This document shows, one piece after another, positions 43,317 through 54,113 of a stretch of DNA of 64,000 nucleotides. The position numbers and the translations under genes were made by a program. The stretch comes from Paroedura picta (taxonomy: Eukaryota > Chordata > Lepidosauria > Squamata > Gekkonidae): contig NC_135374.1 of assembly GCF_049243985.1 (NCBI RefSeq), positions 58,711,934-58,775,933 of the forward strand, read 5' to 3'. Position 1 is the stretch's first letter. Every line of letters starts with the position of its first letter. The notes under the pieces are model-generated. The model had not been told where the DNA came from and did not search any database. It worked only from the letters and a program-made list of their open reading frames with translations.

Positions 43317-44164
43317 GGGCCATTCCGCACAAGGACCAATGTTGCCAATTGTTCACAGAATGCAGAAACGCTATATTAAGTGGAATTTTGTCATTCTGCA
43401 TACCTTTTTTTTAGTGGAATATAGAAGTCCCAGTAGCATTTCATTCATTCCCCACAGGTTTCTGGTCTCGCTGGAATTGCAACAAAGGAAGCGATTTTTT
43501 TCTGCGCTTCCTCCCGCCCCTGGCCGTCAATCAAATGGAACAGCCAATGGGCTGTTGTGCTCATGCTCACGAAAAGCCCCTTTCCCTTTAAGAACACACC
43601 CATTGCAACGAATCTGTGTTAAATCGTTACAAGATCTTTTTGCTGGAGCTGACGATTAATCGTTTACACGCTCTTCCAAGTAGAAAAAAAATCCCCTCCC
43701 ACGGGCGCAATTTGTGGCCGAAATTACAGGAACTGCCGAACAGGGGGCTGTGTTGTGCTTGGGAACTTAGGGAGCTTTGTTTTACTTTAAATCACTTCTG
43801 TGGAGGGACTTTAGCCTGTGAAGCCTCGCTGGTTCGTTGCTTTCGCCGGTCTAAGGAAAAAAAAATGGCAATCGCTTCTCCGGAAGTTCGGGGCAAGAGC
43901 AGGGGGAGGGACTTTCTTTCTACTGCTATATTGAGAATGCACATGTCTTTCGCTGGTTTGTTGCAGCTTGTGCGCAGAAGTGTAGCGTTTTTTTCAGGGG
44001 GAATTCACTTTTCTCAGTTCCCTGAAAAGCGCTACAATGAAGCGTTTTTTGCGGGAGTGTTGCAGGAATGTTGCAGATTGGGTGCGACGTCATGCAGAAC
44101 GTTGAATTTGTAGTCTTTCCCAAAGGTAAGACTTCTGCTACATTTAAGTCGTACGGAATGGCCC
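43317..44164 (-). mobile_element. Harbinger-type non-autonomous element, 848 bp
   Basis: The ends GGGCCATTCCGCAC and GTACGGAATGGCCC are flanked by TGA on both sides (43,314-43,316; 44,165-44,167). It is oriented opposite to 54,114-55,006 and aligns with 59,840-60,716. The left-hand side is clearly related. A central block with AAAAATGGCAATCGC is YY1-like. Open frames here (such as 43,616-44,113) are not conserved in the other copies. Confidence 0.85.
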
Positions 44165-44191
44165 TGAGTTTTGAAGCACAACAGAAATAAT

Positions 44192-44205
44192 GTCTCTCTC
44201 TCTCT

Positions 44206-44249
<44 letters not shown>
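44192..44249 (+). repeat. (CT)n-(AC)n microsatellite
   Basis: CTCTCTCTCTCTC followed by about 20 AC units, just downstream of the Harbinger element. Confidence 0.95.
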
Positions 44250-44250
<1 letters not shown>

Positions 44251-44257
44251 TCAACAT

Positions 44258-44697
44258 AGATTCAAATGGGTAGCCGTGTTGGTCTGAAGTATCACAATAA
44301 AACCAGAGACCAGACGCACCTTTAAGCCCAACAAAGATTTATTCAGGGCGTGAGCTCTCGAGTGCAAGCACTCTTCATCAGACTATGATCTTCTTACATG
44401 ACAGGGAATATATAGCAAAAATCAATTCTGTTACATCAGTAGACTGTTTCACAACCAAATACAGCCAATGATAATCCTTTGTCAAAACAGCCAATCAATC
44501 CTCTAGAATTCAGTGTACTTAAAAAAACACACAGGGAGAAACCAAACTGCCTTTTATTAGTGATCAAAGGTTCTCACCTCCCCATATGTTGCCTGCTCCA
44601 TTCATCTCCATACAACTGTGAAACATTCCTCCCAGGGAATTGCTGGTAACTATCCCAAGGCCAGGGAGTCAAACTCAAAATTCCATTAAATTGCAAA
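44258..44697 (+). repeat. 'AGATTCAAATGGGTAGCCGTG' repeat, long copy
   Basis: Starts AGATTCAAATGGGTAGCCGT, continues GTTGGTCTGAAGTATCAC, CCTTTAAGCCCAACAAAGAT and TTATTCAGGGCGTGAGCTCT, then a single-copy body up to Helitron C at 44,698. Short and inverted versions are at 46,037-46,156 and 55,205-55,459. The class is unknown. The fold-back forms and terminal motif suggest a DNA transposon or a Penelope-like retroelement, without proof. Confidence 0.55.
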
Positions 44698-45889
44698 TCT
44701 TACAGTCACATTATCTGTTCCCTGTTAATAAAACAGTAAGAGGTGTTGGGGTGGGCTGTGTCCATGATCAAAACTCCCAGATTGGCCCCTTGGCCCCAGA
44801 CTGACAAGCGGAGGGGCCAGTCGGAAGGTGCGAAGCACCTTCCAATTGGGCCCTCACCAGGACAGACCAGAGTTCCAGGGCAATCTGGAGACATGGCTGC
44901 CAGTCTGCCCCTGACCACCGCAGGGAGAGGAGGTCAGCAGAGGCTTGGACAGGCTGCGCCAGCCCTTTTCGCCCCAAGGCTGTCCTAACTGTCATGTCCA
45001 ACTGCAAATTGACTCAGAACCCTGACAGAGCTGGCAGGAGGCTGGAGAGTACGCTCCCCCCTCCCTTCAGGCCTGCTGCGAAGGAGCCTCTGACAGCCCC
45101 TGACTGAGGGGAGGGAGGCCTTTCCAAGAGCAACGCAGGGGAGCCTCAGGGCCTTCCTTTTGAGGGGGGGACTTTCCCCTTCTGCCAAACAGTTGTCTGA
45201 CAGGGAGGCCACAGAAAAGCCCCTTCTCACTTAAAATACTGCTCTGGGCGGGGGTTGGACACAGCCAAGCCATGTTTCTTTCTTCTTTACAACCCTCTGC
45301 AGATTTGAGGCCTACTGCACAGTTGTTATTCTGCAGTAGGCCTCCAGTCTTTCAATTCAACAACAATGTTTCTTCTCTACCACAACCTTGTCCAAAGTAG
45401 CCCTTTCTGCCTGGGGAGCTGATCTTTATACTCTGCAGGTGAGCTGTAATTCCAGGAGCTCTCCAGGCCCCACCTGGAGGTTGGCTACCCCTGGGTTGGA
45501 AATATTCCTAGAGGTTTGGAGGTGGGACTTCAGAATCGTACAATGCCTCAGAGTCTAGCCTTCAAATGAGCCATTTTTGTCTGCAGTTGGGAGGGAGTGG
45601 TGCAGGTGTGTCCCTCCTGGGCTATGCCCAGCCCTTACCATCAACTGTTTGTATTCTGGGGCACAGACAGGCAGACCAGCATCAGTCCTGTGAGTCTGGA
45701 AATATCTAAATAAATATTTACAGCCTGAAACTGTAAATAGTGAACAAGTAAATGGCTGGAGACACATGGGAACTGACTTGACTTTTTCTAACCTTGGCCT
45801 GGCAAATAAAAAACCAGTATAAAAAAAAACCTTACTAAGGTCAAGACTGCTGCACACAGAGAATCTTCCTCTTAGGGTTGCCAGCTTCT
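44698..45889 (+). mobile_element. Helitron-like element, copy C (inverted, 3'-truncated)
   Basis: Runs in the opposite direction to A and B. It begins TCTTACAGTCACATTATCTG after an A, matching the proposed TC 5' end of copy A. It then follows A in reverse (GTGTCCATGATCAAAACTCC, CTGACAGAGCTGGCAGGAGG, CACCTGCAGA-type blocks) to CTCTTAGGGTTGCCAGCTTC. Here A turns to its SINE remnant and C meets the SINE at 45,885. The stem-loop and CTAG end are absent. Confidence 0.66.
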
Positions 45890-46240
45890 AATTTGGTGAG
45901 CCAGGTTTCATTCCCCTTACCTCCACATGCAGCCAGCTGGGTGACCTTGGGCTCACCACAGCACTGATAAAGCTATTCTGACCAAGCAGTGATATCAGGG
46001 CTCTCTCAGCCCCACCTATCTATGTCTGTTGTGGGGAGATTCAAGTGGGTAGCCGTGTTGGTCTGAAGTAGCACAACAAAATTAGTGTCGAAAGCTCACC
46101 CTTTGAATAAATCTCTGTTGGTCTTAAAGGTGCCACTGGACTCTAATTTTGTTGTGGGTAGAGGAAAGGAAAGGCAACTGTAAGCTGTTTTTAGATTCCT
46201 GGTAGAGAAAAGCGGCATATAAAGAACAACTTCTTGTTCT
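45885..46240 (+). mobile_element. CORE/MIR-like SINE, interrupted
   Basis: From AATTTGGTGAGCCAGG (truncated tRNA head) through CCAGCTGGGTGACCTTGGGC and CAGCACTGATAAAGCTATTC to CTGTTGTGGGGA, then after the insertion at 46,037-46,156 the tail AAAGCGGCATATAAAGAAC. Relatives are at 32,903, 53,470 and 62,795. Confidence 0.8.
46037..46156. repeat. Fold-back repeat inserted in the SINE
   Basis: AGATTCAAGTGGGTAGCCGT, GTTGGTCTGAAGTAGCACAA and CAAAATTAG, then the inverted tail TTTGAATAAATCTCTGTTGG, CTTAAAGGTGCCACTGGACT and CTAATTTTGTTGTG. The first and last parts are reverse complements. Most of the middle of the family is deleted. The flanking GTTGTGGG(T/G)AG words may reflect a duplication but also lie in the SINE and in the fold-back arm, so this is ambiguous. 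Confidence 0.6.
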
Positions 46241-47859
46241 ATATGGGAATTCTCTGATCATTTGTATTCTGGCAAAAGCAATTAGATCAGGATCATCTTG
46301 TAAGAGTTAACGGTATGTATCTTCTGTCATATATTACATTGCATATGGCAAAAACTCACAGGACTCAATCTCCATTTTACCATCTAAGTTTGAGCACATA
46401 TCTTTATGCAAGCTTGCCTTTGGGGAAGAATGACATATAAATGCAAAATAAATAAATAGGGCAGAAACACTTTCCTTTCTTGATATCCTTGGAAACACTG
46501 TCCGAGAAATTACAACAGTACTAGGAAATCCGAATGGCATAAAGTTATCTTGTATTGGTTAATGTTTGGTTTTGCTTCCTACAGATATTTTCCTGCGTTC
46601 TAGCATTAAATCCTAGCTGGATACCACAGAGTTCAAATTCCACACAAAATTTTCAGTACTGATCTTTAACACTTGAGATTTTTTGCTTCCTTGGAAGTGA
46701 GTTTCCCTTTAATCAATGGACTTATTTTTAGGGATGAATACAAAATCTGATTAAATTGATTTTAACAATCAAATCAGAGTTCTTCCCCCTACATCCCTCC
46801 TTTAGACAGCTCATTGGATCAAGCCCAATCCATGTGATTTCTGACCACATAGGCTTTTCAAAACCTATTTTTTCTCAGGGACAAGAAGATTTCTTTAAAG
46901 AGTGCCATGAACTGTAGTTTTACAATCCCGCACTTTAGAGATCTTTGAAAATGAATGCCCATTACACTCCTAAGAATTCTAGTGCCCACTGAGTATATTC
47001 ACAAAGATTTATTCACATTGTCTGAGGTGAATATGTGATTTTCTAACATGATCGTAAAACTAGAAGACACAGAGACTGCAAAGGATGATAGCTGGGAAGA
47101 AAGGAGGATCATTCATTTTCCACTCCTGGAGGTTCTGCTTTTTGAAGTCTGCAGATATTGCTGAAGTCAATAGGTAGCACAGCCGACTTTTCTCTGATAT
47201 TATCTAAAATGGTGTTTTAATTGTATGTAATTTATTGCTTTATACTGCATGCTGATGATTTATAATCTGCCTTGAGACCTTCAATGAGGGCAAAAGGGCA
47301 GGATGTAAACCTTTTATTAAATAAAATTGGACAGAAGATCTTTAGACTGAATCCCAGAAGTGGAGAGCAACTGAATCCTAAATAGGATGGAGAAGGAGGA
47401 GCTTGATCCCTCATCAATTGATCATGTCAAATAGAGGTGGAAAAATAAATACAGAGTACCAGCAACTTATTATGGAGTTCTGAAAAGCCATTATAGACAC
47501 ATTTCTCAGACAACTCACAGGGAAAACATTATGGGAATTCTAGAAAACCATGTGATGACCCATCATTTTCACAGAATGCTCTGGGTTACAGAAGCATGCT
47601 GTAGGAAAGCATTTTTGACATTTTTCATTAGTTATAGTCAGGATTACAAAATCCATGCAATTTTCTTTTGTTTAATGCCCACTATAACAGAATGAGAGGT
47701 TGATTGAATAAACAGATGTGTGATTTGGAGGCAAGAAATGAATGGAGGGAGGCTTGAAGAAAAGATATCTTTAATGCTTCTAGTCCTTATACATTAGAGC
47801 CAAGCCAGAGAATAACACTTTTCTTAGATTGCACGGCAAGCTATCTTAAGCAAGTTGAA
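46241..47859. other. No recognisable gene
   Basis: A plus-strand L2-like 3' tail is at about 47,220-47,330 (ATAATCTGCCTTGAGACCTT, GGGCAGGATGTAAACC, then ATTAAATAAA). The rest is plain AT-rich sequence. Confidence 0.5.
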
Positions 47860-48486
47860 TAACTATTTCAGTTTGCTTCTGTGTAAGAGAAGGCCCAAGA
47901 GAAGGCGGTATGTGACACCAAAAGTGATTGCCAAAATTGCTAAAAACTGTGATAACAAATGCTGGAAATGTGATGATAAACTAGGCTCTTTCTTTCATAT
48001 GTGGTGGAGATGTGAAAAAGTTTATAAGTTCTGGGCAAAAATACACACCATTGTGCAGAAAATATGGAGTCTTAGATGTCCTATGAAAGCTGAATCTATG
48101 TTACTAAGTATACCTCCGCAGTGCCTCCCAACTCACACACAAAGTTTATTCTTCTATGCGACGACGGCAGCAAGACTAGAATTGGCCAAGAAATGGAAAA
48201 CGCAAGAACTACCTTCAATAGAAGACTGGTTGAACAAACTAGCGGACTTTGCCAAGATGGCCAAACTAACACTGATAGTTAATGGAAGAACAGAAGAGGC
48301 CTTTCAAGAACAATGGGGCCCTTATCTGAATTACTTAAGAAAATAATCTAAAAGGGGACTGAAATGGGGAATTGTGTATCAAATGAAGAGCATAACCTAT
48401 CTTTTCCTGTATTAATAATGTAGTTTATTCATACTGTTTCATCTTTAATTTTGGAAAATAAAATAAAAATTCTGCTAAAAAAAAAA
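47860..48486 (+). mobile_element. L1 LINE, severely 5'-truncated, with poly(A)
   Basis: The plus strand encodes RYVTPKVIAKIAKNCDNKCW and KCDDKLGSFFHMWWRCEKVY, a CxxC...HMWWxC zinc-knuckle-like end of L1 ORF2. It continues with FFYATTAARLELAKKWKTQE, SIEDWLNKLADFAKMAKLTL and a C-terminal EQWGPYLNYLRK before a stop at about 48,344. The 3' UTR is short and ends AATAAAATAAAAATTCTGCT then A12. The final AGAATGAGA at 48,487 recurs at 47,689-47,697, a possible target duplication. Confidence 0.85.
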
Positions 48487-49077
48487 AGAATGAGATGAGA
48501 AGAGTCACTTGTTCTGTTTGGTTGCTTCCGAATCCCTTGTGTGATGTACAGCCAGCTGCATAAAAGAAAACAATGAAACATGAGTACTTCACTTTCAGCC
48601 AGAGTGAGATTGACATACCATTTTAGGATAATACTCTTAATACAACAGAAAAGCCTAAGCTCAGTTACCAGTAGAAATAACTTAAATATTTGTGTTCAGC
48701 AAATCGTTCCTAAGAATTTTCAGAAGTCCAAGATGGAATAGGAATAAAAATAATTTTATTTGCCATTTTTGGAAGAAAAGACAAATGTTTCAATACCATT
48801 AGGGTGTCAGTATCATTAGAAATTAGCCTAATTTAAAAAAATGCTGATGATCTCAATGTAATCCAAAAGCTTGATCCTTTGCGTGAATTTTTAAAAAGCC
48901 ATTAACATGGATTCTCCTCTGGATAGAGGGATCATTGATTACTGAGCTACTAAGGGAGAGAAGCAGCATTGCAGACAACCTAAAATGGGTTTGCTTGCCC
49001 CAGGAAGCTGCTCAGGTTGAATGGTGAGAATTTAAAAAGTATCATGCCAATTTTGAAAAAAAGAGTTGAGTGAAACG

Positions 49078-49079
<2 letters not shown>
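48487..49079. other. No recognisable gene
   Basis: A minus-strand acceptor-like CTTTTATGCAG at about 48,561-48,571 leads into 16 codons and a stop, with no convincing donor. Otherwise plain. Confidence 0.4.

Positions 49080-49138
<59 letters not shown>
49080..49138 (+). repeat. (GA)n microsatellite
   Basis: About 29 GA units. Confidence 0.95.
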
Positions 49139-49139
<1 letters not shown>

Positions 49140-49140
49140 A

Positions 49141-49375
49141 CTCTTCCAATGAGGGCCAATCAGTTCAAATTACATTTTGCCAATGAAGGCCAATCAGGTC
49201 AAATTGTGTGCTACCAACTCAGTCACTATCTGATTGGCCCTCCCTTGGGGGGTGCTGCTAACAGGGAGAGAGCACTCTCCCAATGGGAGTCAATCAATTC
49301 AAATTGCACTCTGCCAATGAAGGCCAATCAGCTCAAATTGCATGCAGACAAATTATTCCCTACCTGATTGACGCC
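49141..49375 (+). repeat. Imperfect direct repeat with CCAAT words
   Basis: A unit of about 130 bp is present twice. Each unit starts AGCACTCT(T/C)CCAATG and contains two copies of the phrase (C)CAATGA(G/A)GGCCAATCAG-TCAAATT. In all there are five GCCAAT/CCAATG or TCAATCA words, spaced about 33 bp within a unit. The purpose is unknown. It directly follows the GA microsatellite. Confidence 0.6.
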
Positions 49376-49399
49376 TCAAATTTTTTTTCCCAAATAGGA

Positions 49400-50052
49400 G
49401 ATGACCCTCAGCCAGGAATGGCCTGCCCTGTTAGTTTAGCCCCATTCAGGAGGGAGCCCTTGACCAGGAAGGGCTAATAAGGCATCAGTTCTCCAACTTC
49501 ACCTTTCTGCCAACTTCAGATGTTTGTTAGTGAAAGAGGAGGCAGCTTCAGAGCATGTCCTGCTGCTAGTAAGTTGACCTGGCCTCTTTCCGCTCAGAGG
49601 ACATGGGGGGGGGAGTCCTGGCAATGGTTACCCATGAGTAAGTCATGTGACCTGCTCTTGGAATATTTACTCATGAGTAAGTCATGGCCCTCAGTTAGGA
49701 ATGTCTCACCCTGATAGTTTAGCTGCAATCAGGAGAGAGCTTTCTACCAGGAAACACTAATAAATGACAGCTGTCCACCTCCCACTTACTGCCAGTTACA
49801 GAAGTCTGCTAAGTGGAAGAGGAACTGGCCTCAGAGCATGTCCTGCTGCTGATAAGTTGCCCTGGCCTCCTGGCCTCATTCAACTAGGTAGACAACAGGG
49901 GGAGATGCAAGCTGCCTACTAGTGCAGCCCCTGAGTGACTTCTGGAGGAGGGGCTGTGGAAAGCCCAGAAACAGACCCCTGCTGCCCCTCTGGAACCCAG
50001 GGCAGCCAGGAAAAGCTTCTGCCCTGGGAATGTTTACTCATGAGTAAGTCGT
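49400..50052 (+). repeat. Tandem duplication of a ~300-bp unit
   Basis: Unit 1 (about 49,400-49,680) and unit 2 (about 49,685-50,050) share CCCTCAG(C/T)(C/T)AGGAATG, TAGTTTAGC(C/T)(C/G)CA, CAGGAG(G/A)GAGC, TCAGAGCATGTCCTGCTGCT and GTTG(A/C)CCTGGCCTC. Each ends TTTACTCATGAGTAAGTC(A/G)TG. The pair is about 80% alike by eye. No coding content is recognised. Confidence 0.55.
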
Positions 50053-50269
50053 GTGAGGTTTGCAATTTTTCAATCTAAGAAGGGAGTAATGTTTTGTGGG
50101 AAAGCATCACAGGCAATTGCAGCAGGGAAAATAACGCTGATATGGGTGGGACTGGGAAGATGTAGACTCTCCTTTTCATATGCATGTCATTTTGGTCTTG
50201 CTGCAATCTTTCCAAGGCCAATGGCATGGAAGATGGGGAAACTGTAGAAGGGTCAAGAAGCACTGTGAG

Positions 50270-50392
50270 GCCAAGGGAACATGTGGATGAGCGACAGGGT
50301 TGTGAGTGTCCTGCATAGTGCAGGGGTTGGACTAGATGACCCATTAGGTCCCTTCCAGCTCTATTATTCTATGATTATATGATTCTATGTGG
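50270..50392 (+). mobile_element. CR1 3' end
   Basis: GTGTCCTGCATAGTGCAGGG, TTGGACTAGATGACCCATTA and CTTCCAGCTCTATTATTCTA then TGATTATATGATTCTATG: a typical CR1 terminus, no ORF. Confidence 0.85.
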
Positions 50393-50404
50393 AGGGGCAA
50401 GATA

Positions 50405-50575
50405 CTGTTTCCCAGTAGAATAACAGCTGGTTTTATAACCCAAAGGAGTATCAAAGAACAGTTTCTAACAGGACTGTGACTAGCCCAAGATCACCCAGCT
50501 TGTGGAGGAGCAGGGAATCAAATCCAGCTTGCTGCATTAGAAGCCACTGCTCTTAACTACTACACCAAGCTATAC
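50405..50575 (-). mobile_element. MIR/CORE-like SINE, diverged
   Basis: The plus strand shows AACCCAAAGGAGTATCAAAG, CCCAAGATCACCCAGCTTGT and the tRNA-like head (reversed) TTAACTACTACACCAAGCTA. Confidence 0.7.
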
Positions 50576-50799
50576 GAATTGTCATTGTTTTAAAGAGATG
50601 AAGCTGGAGCACAGGCAGAAGAAGCTGTTGTGGGAGGATGGTGTAAGTATTTTTTGACTTGCTCATTGACTGCTAGGGGATTCTTTTCCTTTAAATTTGG
50701 ACCTTTTGGCCAATGGCTTCCTAGAGCAATCCAAGGAGGGGGACAATCAGGTATTTTCTACATGAAGAGGTGATTGCTTGCTATTTGAGAAGAAAGGAA

Positions 50800-51555
50800 T
50801 GCTTCTGTCTTCTGTGTTCCCTCCCCACTGTGTTTGCATAGAGGCAAGTGCCACACAACCTCCATCCCCATCCCAAGCAGCTCTTTCCTCCAGGGGAACT
50901 GATCTCTGCAGTCTGGAGAGGAGAGCTCATTAAGATGGCAAGGATGCCAGCTGGGACCTGGAGATGCACTTCTGGGGGTTGTTAAAACCTAATGAATATT
51001 TCAGGGGTTTCTCAATGGTAAAAATGTTGAGAAACCCTCTGTAAGTTCTTTGATAGCCAATGTTTTCATGTTTGATTGTTCATACAACTGTTTTTGATTT
51101 ACTTTGATATTGAACTGAACTGAAGAACATACAGACTGAAAGGTTTTCAGTTTTTCAAGCAAATTTTGCTATCAATTAAAAATTTTCGGTGAAGGAAGAA
51201 ACTGTGATAAGTTTATGAATTATGTGATATTTATTGTTATTAGCAATTACTGCCACCCAACATCTCTCTTTGTTTCCCACCTGGAGCCTGACATGCCTGT
51301 ACCTCCATGGGTCAGGGTCTCCCCTCCCAAGAAGCCTTCTTCTCCAGGGGGACTGATCTGTTTCCCAGAAATGACCTGCTATTCCTGGAAATCCCCAGGT
51401 CCCAAATGGAGAGTGGCTTCCTGCAACCTCTCTGGGGCACAGTGCCACAGAGTTCCCCCTCCCAAGCAGCCCTTTCATCTCCAGGAGCCTAGAGATATCA
51501 TTGCAGAGTCCTCCTTCCAAAACAGCCATTTTCCCCTTGGGAGCTGACCAGGGTG
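50800..51555. repeat. 'GGGTTGCC'-family remnants, tandem
   Basis: Fragments are at 50,875-50,990 and two more between 51,285 and 51,555, with CTCCAGGGG(A/G)ACTGATCT, CTCCCAAGCAGCCCTTTCAT and similar words. They overlap plain sequence in between. The family is the same as 2,764-2,951. Confidence 0.5.
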
Positions 51556-52138
51556 TAAACTGCACGGAGCTTTTATTCCAACCCCAGATCGATTCAGTCC
51601 CTGCCCTCTACACAGAATGCGATTTCCGTTTGGATTTTGGGCGATTTAAATTTTCCTTCTGCAGCAAGAAGGATTGATCCGGAGTGACCCTACCTTTATT
51701 GTGCGATATCTCAGACTGCTGCTAATCCTGAATATATTCAGAAAATCGCATTGTTTTGAATCTGGGCTCTCCTCCGTGGTAGAGGACCCGTGATTGGCTA
51801 CAGGTGGTCATGTGACAAGCCTGCCTCAAAGGAGAAGCCCCTAATTTCTCTCAACTTCTGTCGGTCTTGGATTTTTTTGTGTGCCTTCTTTGTCCCCACC
51901 CCTCAAGAAAAGAAAGGATTTTTTCCTCCCTCCTCTGACTTCTTGGATCCTCTCCCCCCTTCAAGAAAACAGAGAAAGAGTCTCCATTTGCCTCCCCCTT
52001 CCCTCTTCTGAGCCTCCCTAACTACGTGCAAAAGACTTTCCTGTTTCAATGGGGAGGGGGGAAGAGGAAGACCCGAGTTCAAAGCGATCTGAATTCAACA
52101 GGATTGACAATGGAATAAAAAAAGTAAGTGCAGACTCT
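51556..52138. mobile_element. Unclassified non-autonomous DNA transposon
   Basis: The left CTGCACGGAGCTTTTATTCC and the reverse complement of the right end CTGCACTTACTTTTTTTATT share CTGCAC and TTTATTCCA words at the same offsets, suggesting degenerate TIRs about 580 bp apart. The interior has CGATTT/AAATCG-like words near both sides (AAATCGCATTGTTT versus AGCGATCTGAATTC). No transposase or clear target duplication is present. Confidence 0.35.
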
Positions 52139-52139
52139 G

Positions 52140-52255
52140 CCCTAGTCTCAAAAGTCCAGGCATGGGCAGAAGCCTTTGCCATGTAGCCAGACCCCAGGAA
52201 GGCCAGAGTGTGGGTGTGTGCCTGTTTTCCTGGGCGCAATGGGCTTTGCCTCTAG
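52140..52255 (+). mobile_element. Helitron-like 3' terminus
   Basis: GGGCGCAATGGGCTTTGCCT then CTAG at 52,252-52,255 followed by T closely matches the terminus of Helitron copies A and B read in the same sense (ACGGGCTTTGCCCCTAG|T). The stem-loop upstream is degenerate. The body is otherwise unlike A-C. Confidence 0.5.
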
Positions 52256-53469
52256 TTTTAGCATATATACCAAGTCTGTTTGTGCTCTCAGTTTTTAATT
52301 GCTTTACAAAACATTCTGTTTTGGTAGGGATCTACACACAAGAAAGAACACTTTTCTTCAAACCTGCTTTCCAGAGAGTTTAGTTTTTTTCCTTTATTTT
52401 TCCCATGTCCTTTGAAATGTACCAGAAACCCCTGTAGTAACCTTTTTGATTATGAGACCATGTAAATAAAGCCGTAATGAATGCTCAGTGGAAAAAATGT
52501 TAAACTCTTTTTTATGAGCTGTTCTCTAAAACTGCTGATGCATGAAATCTGATAGTTCTAAATGATGCTGGATTTAAAGCCTTAAAACCTATTTGTTGCC
52601 AGTTTCAGTACTCCATAATCCTGAATGATGTGACTCATTAATGCAGAACAATTTAATCATTTGGTATTATTAGAAATATAACTAACTATTTGTTTGCTGG
52701 TAACTTTCCCCCTATTTAATGTTGATAACGATACAAATTCAGGCAGTTTTGTATTCTACCTTGCCTCTACAATTAAAATGCTAAAAGCATATGCCAGAAC
52801 AGAATCCATGTTCACTACTGTAGTAGTACCCATTTCCCTTAATTCCTCACCTTAAAGGAGCTCATGCCTATAAGAATTAAAGATCTATATTGAGACCCCA
52901 ACATCCTATATTAAGACCACAGCATTAGTGCACAAGATGCTGTGCTGGCAACATTAATTGATATCTTTAAGCAGAGAGATGTGCAGAAAAGATGCCAAAG
53001 ACATAAAAATTGTGTCTAACATCCACCAATCAGGGAGTGATATGCCAATCTCAGAAAGACAAGTGTAGGCATTTAATGAACAGTGATATGGCCATGCCTG
53101 CTGATGGCCACACACCCCTCAACCACATGTAGAACACAGCAAGGGAGAGAACGAAGAGAACAGAGTGCCGTATACCAGATTTAGAATGGTTTTGAGACCA
53201 GGTGGTAAACTGGTGTGAGAACACTCCAGGGAGTCCTTAAGCTATGAGCTCAAGTTCCCTCCTGCAACTATGGTCTCTTTTGCGAAACATGTCCACTCAA
53301 ACTATAGCATTGACATGCTTCTGTAGTTCATGCAGAAGGCACGGTAAAAAAAACAAAACCTTTTCTGCACATATGTTTGAGTGGGTGGGGGAGCAAGGAG
53401 CACCACCCTTTTGCTGTGCAAGGGGAATGCATACAGTGGGCTGCAATGACAGAACACAAAAATACACAG
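52256..53469. other. No recognisable gene; AT-rich
   Basis: Plain sequence. Confidence 0.45.
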
Positions 53470-53748
53470 AAGAAGAAGAGTTGGTTCTTATATGCCGCTT
53501 TTCCCTACCCAAAGGAGGCTCAAAGCGGCTTACAGTCGCCTTCCCATTCCTCTCCCCACAACAGACACCCTGTGAGGTGGGTGAGGCTGAGCGAGCGCTG
53601 ATATCACTGCCCGGTCAGAACAGTTTTATCAGTGCCGTGGTGAGCCCAAGGTCACCCAGCTGGTTGCATGTGGGGGAGCACAGAATCGAGCCTGGCATAC
53701 CAGATTAGAAGTCCACAGTCCTAACCACTACACCAAACTGGCTCTCTC
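53470..53748 (-). mobile_element. CORE/MIR-like SINE, complete with tRNA head
   Basis: The reverse complement runs GAGCCAGTTTGGTGTAGTGG then TTAGGACTG (A box), a B-box-like GCTCGATTCTG, CAGCTGGGTGACCTTGGGCT and a GGCACTGATAAAACTG core. It continues to AAAGCGGCATATAAGAACCA (an L2-like tail) and (CTT)n. It is the most complete member of its family here, along with 62,795-63,085. Confidence 0.88.
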
Positions 53749-54110
53749 ACATTCACAGAAAGCATTTATCTCAACTATACAATAGCTCAATTGCAGAAAG
53801 GCCTCCATGTGCCAAGGGGGCAAATCCCACTAAGGAGGATGCTGGCAGGAAGGCAGTGCTCATCTTTTGGCTTGCTGCAGGCCAAGGAACAACAAAACAG
53901 AGAGAGTAAAAACTTTTATGAACCTACACACAAATTATGCTCATTGTATCAAACTTGTTGTTTGTTCCTCCTCCACGGGCTGCATGTACTACTTCTACCC
54001 TTTCTTGAGCTTTTTTCAATTGCATCTAATTTCTGATCCTTCAATTCCATATATGTAAAACTAGAACAGTCATGATTATCATCAGAACTACAGTGATGAT
54101 GGCAGAAATA
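53749..54110. other. No recognisable gene
   Basis: Plain sequence. Confidence 0.45.
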
Positions 54111-54113
54111 TAA

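Noticed and set aside
43616-44113. 165-codon frame
   Set aside because: Lies wholly inside a Harbinger element and is not conserved in the sister copies.
48510-48571. Terminal exon on the minus strand (ATGCAG acceptor, 16 codons, stop)
   Set aside because: The pattern is weak, lies next to the L1 poly(A), and has no supporting upstream exon in phase.
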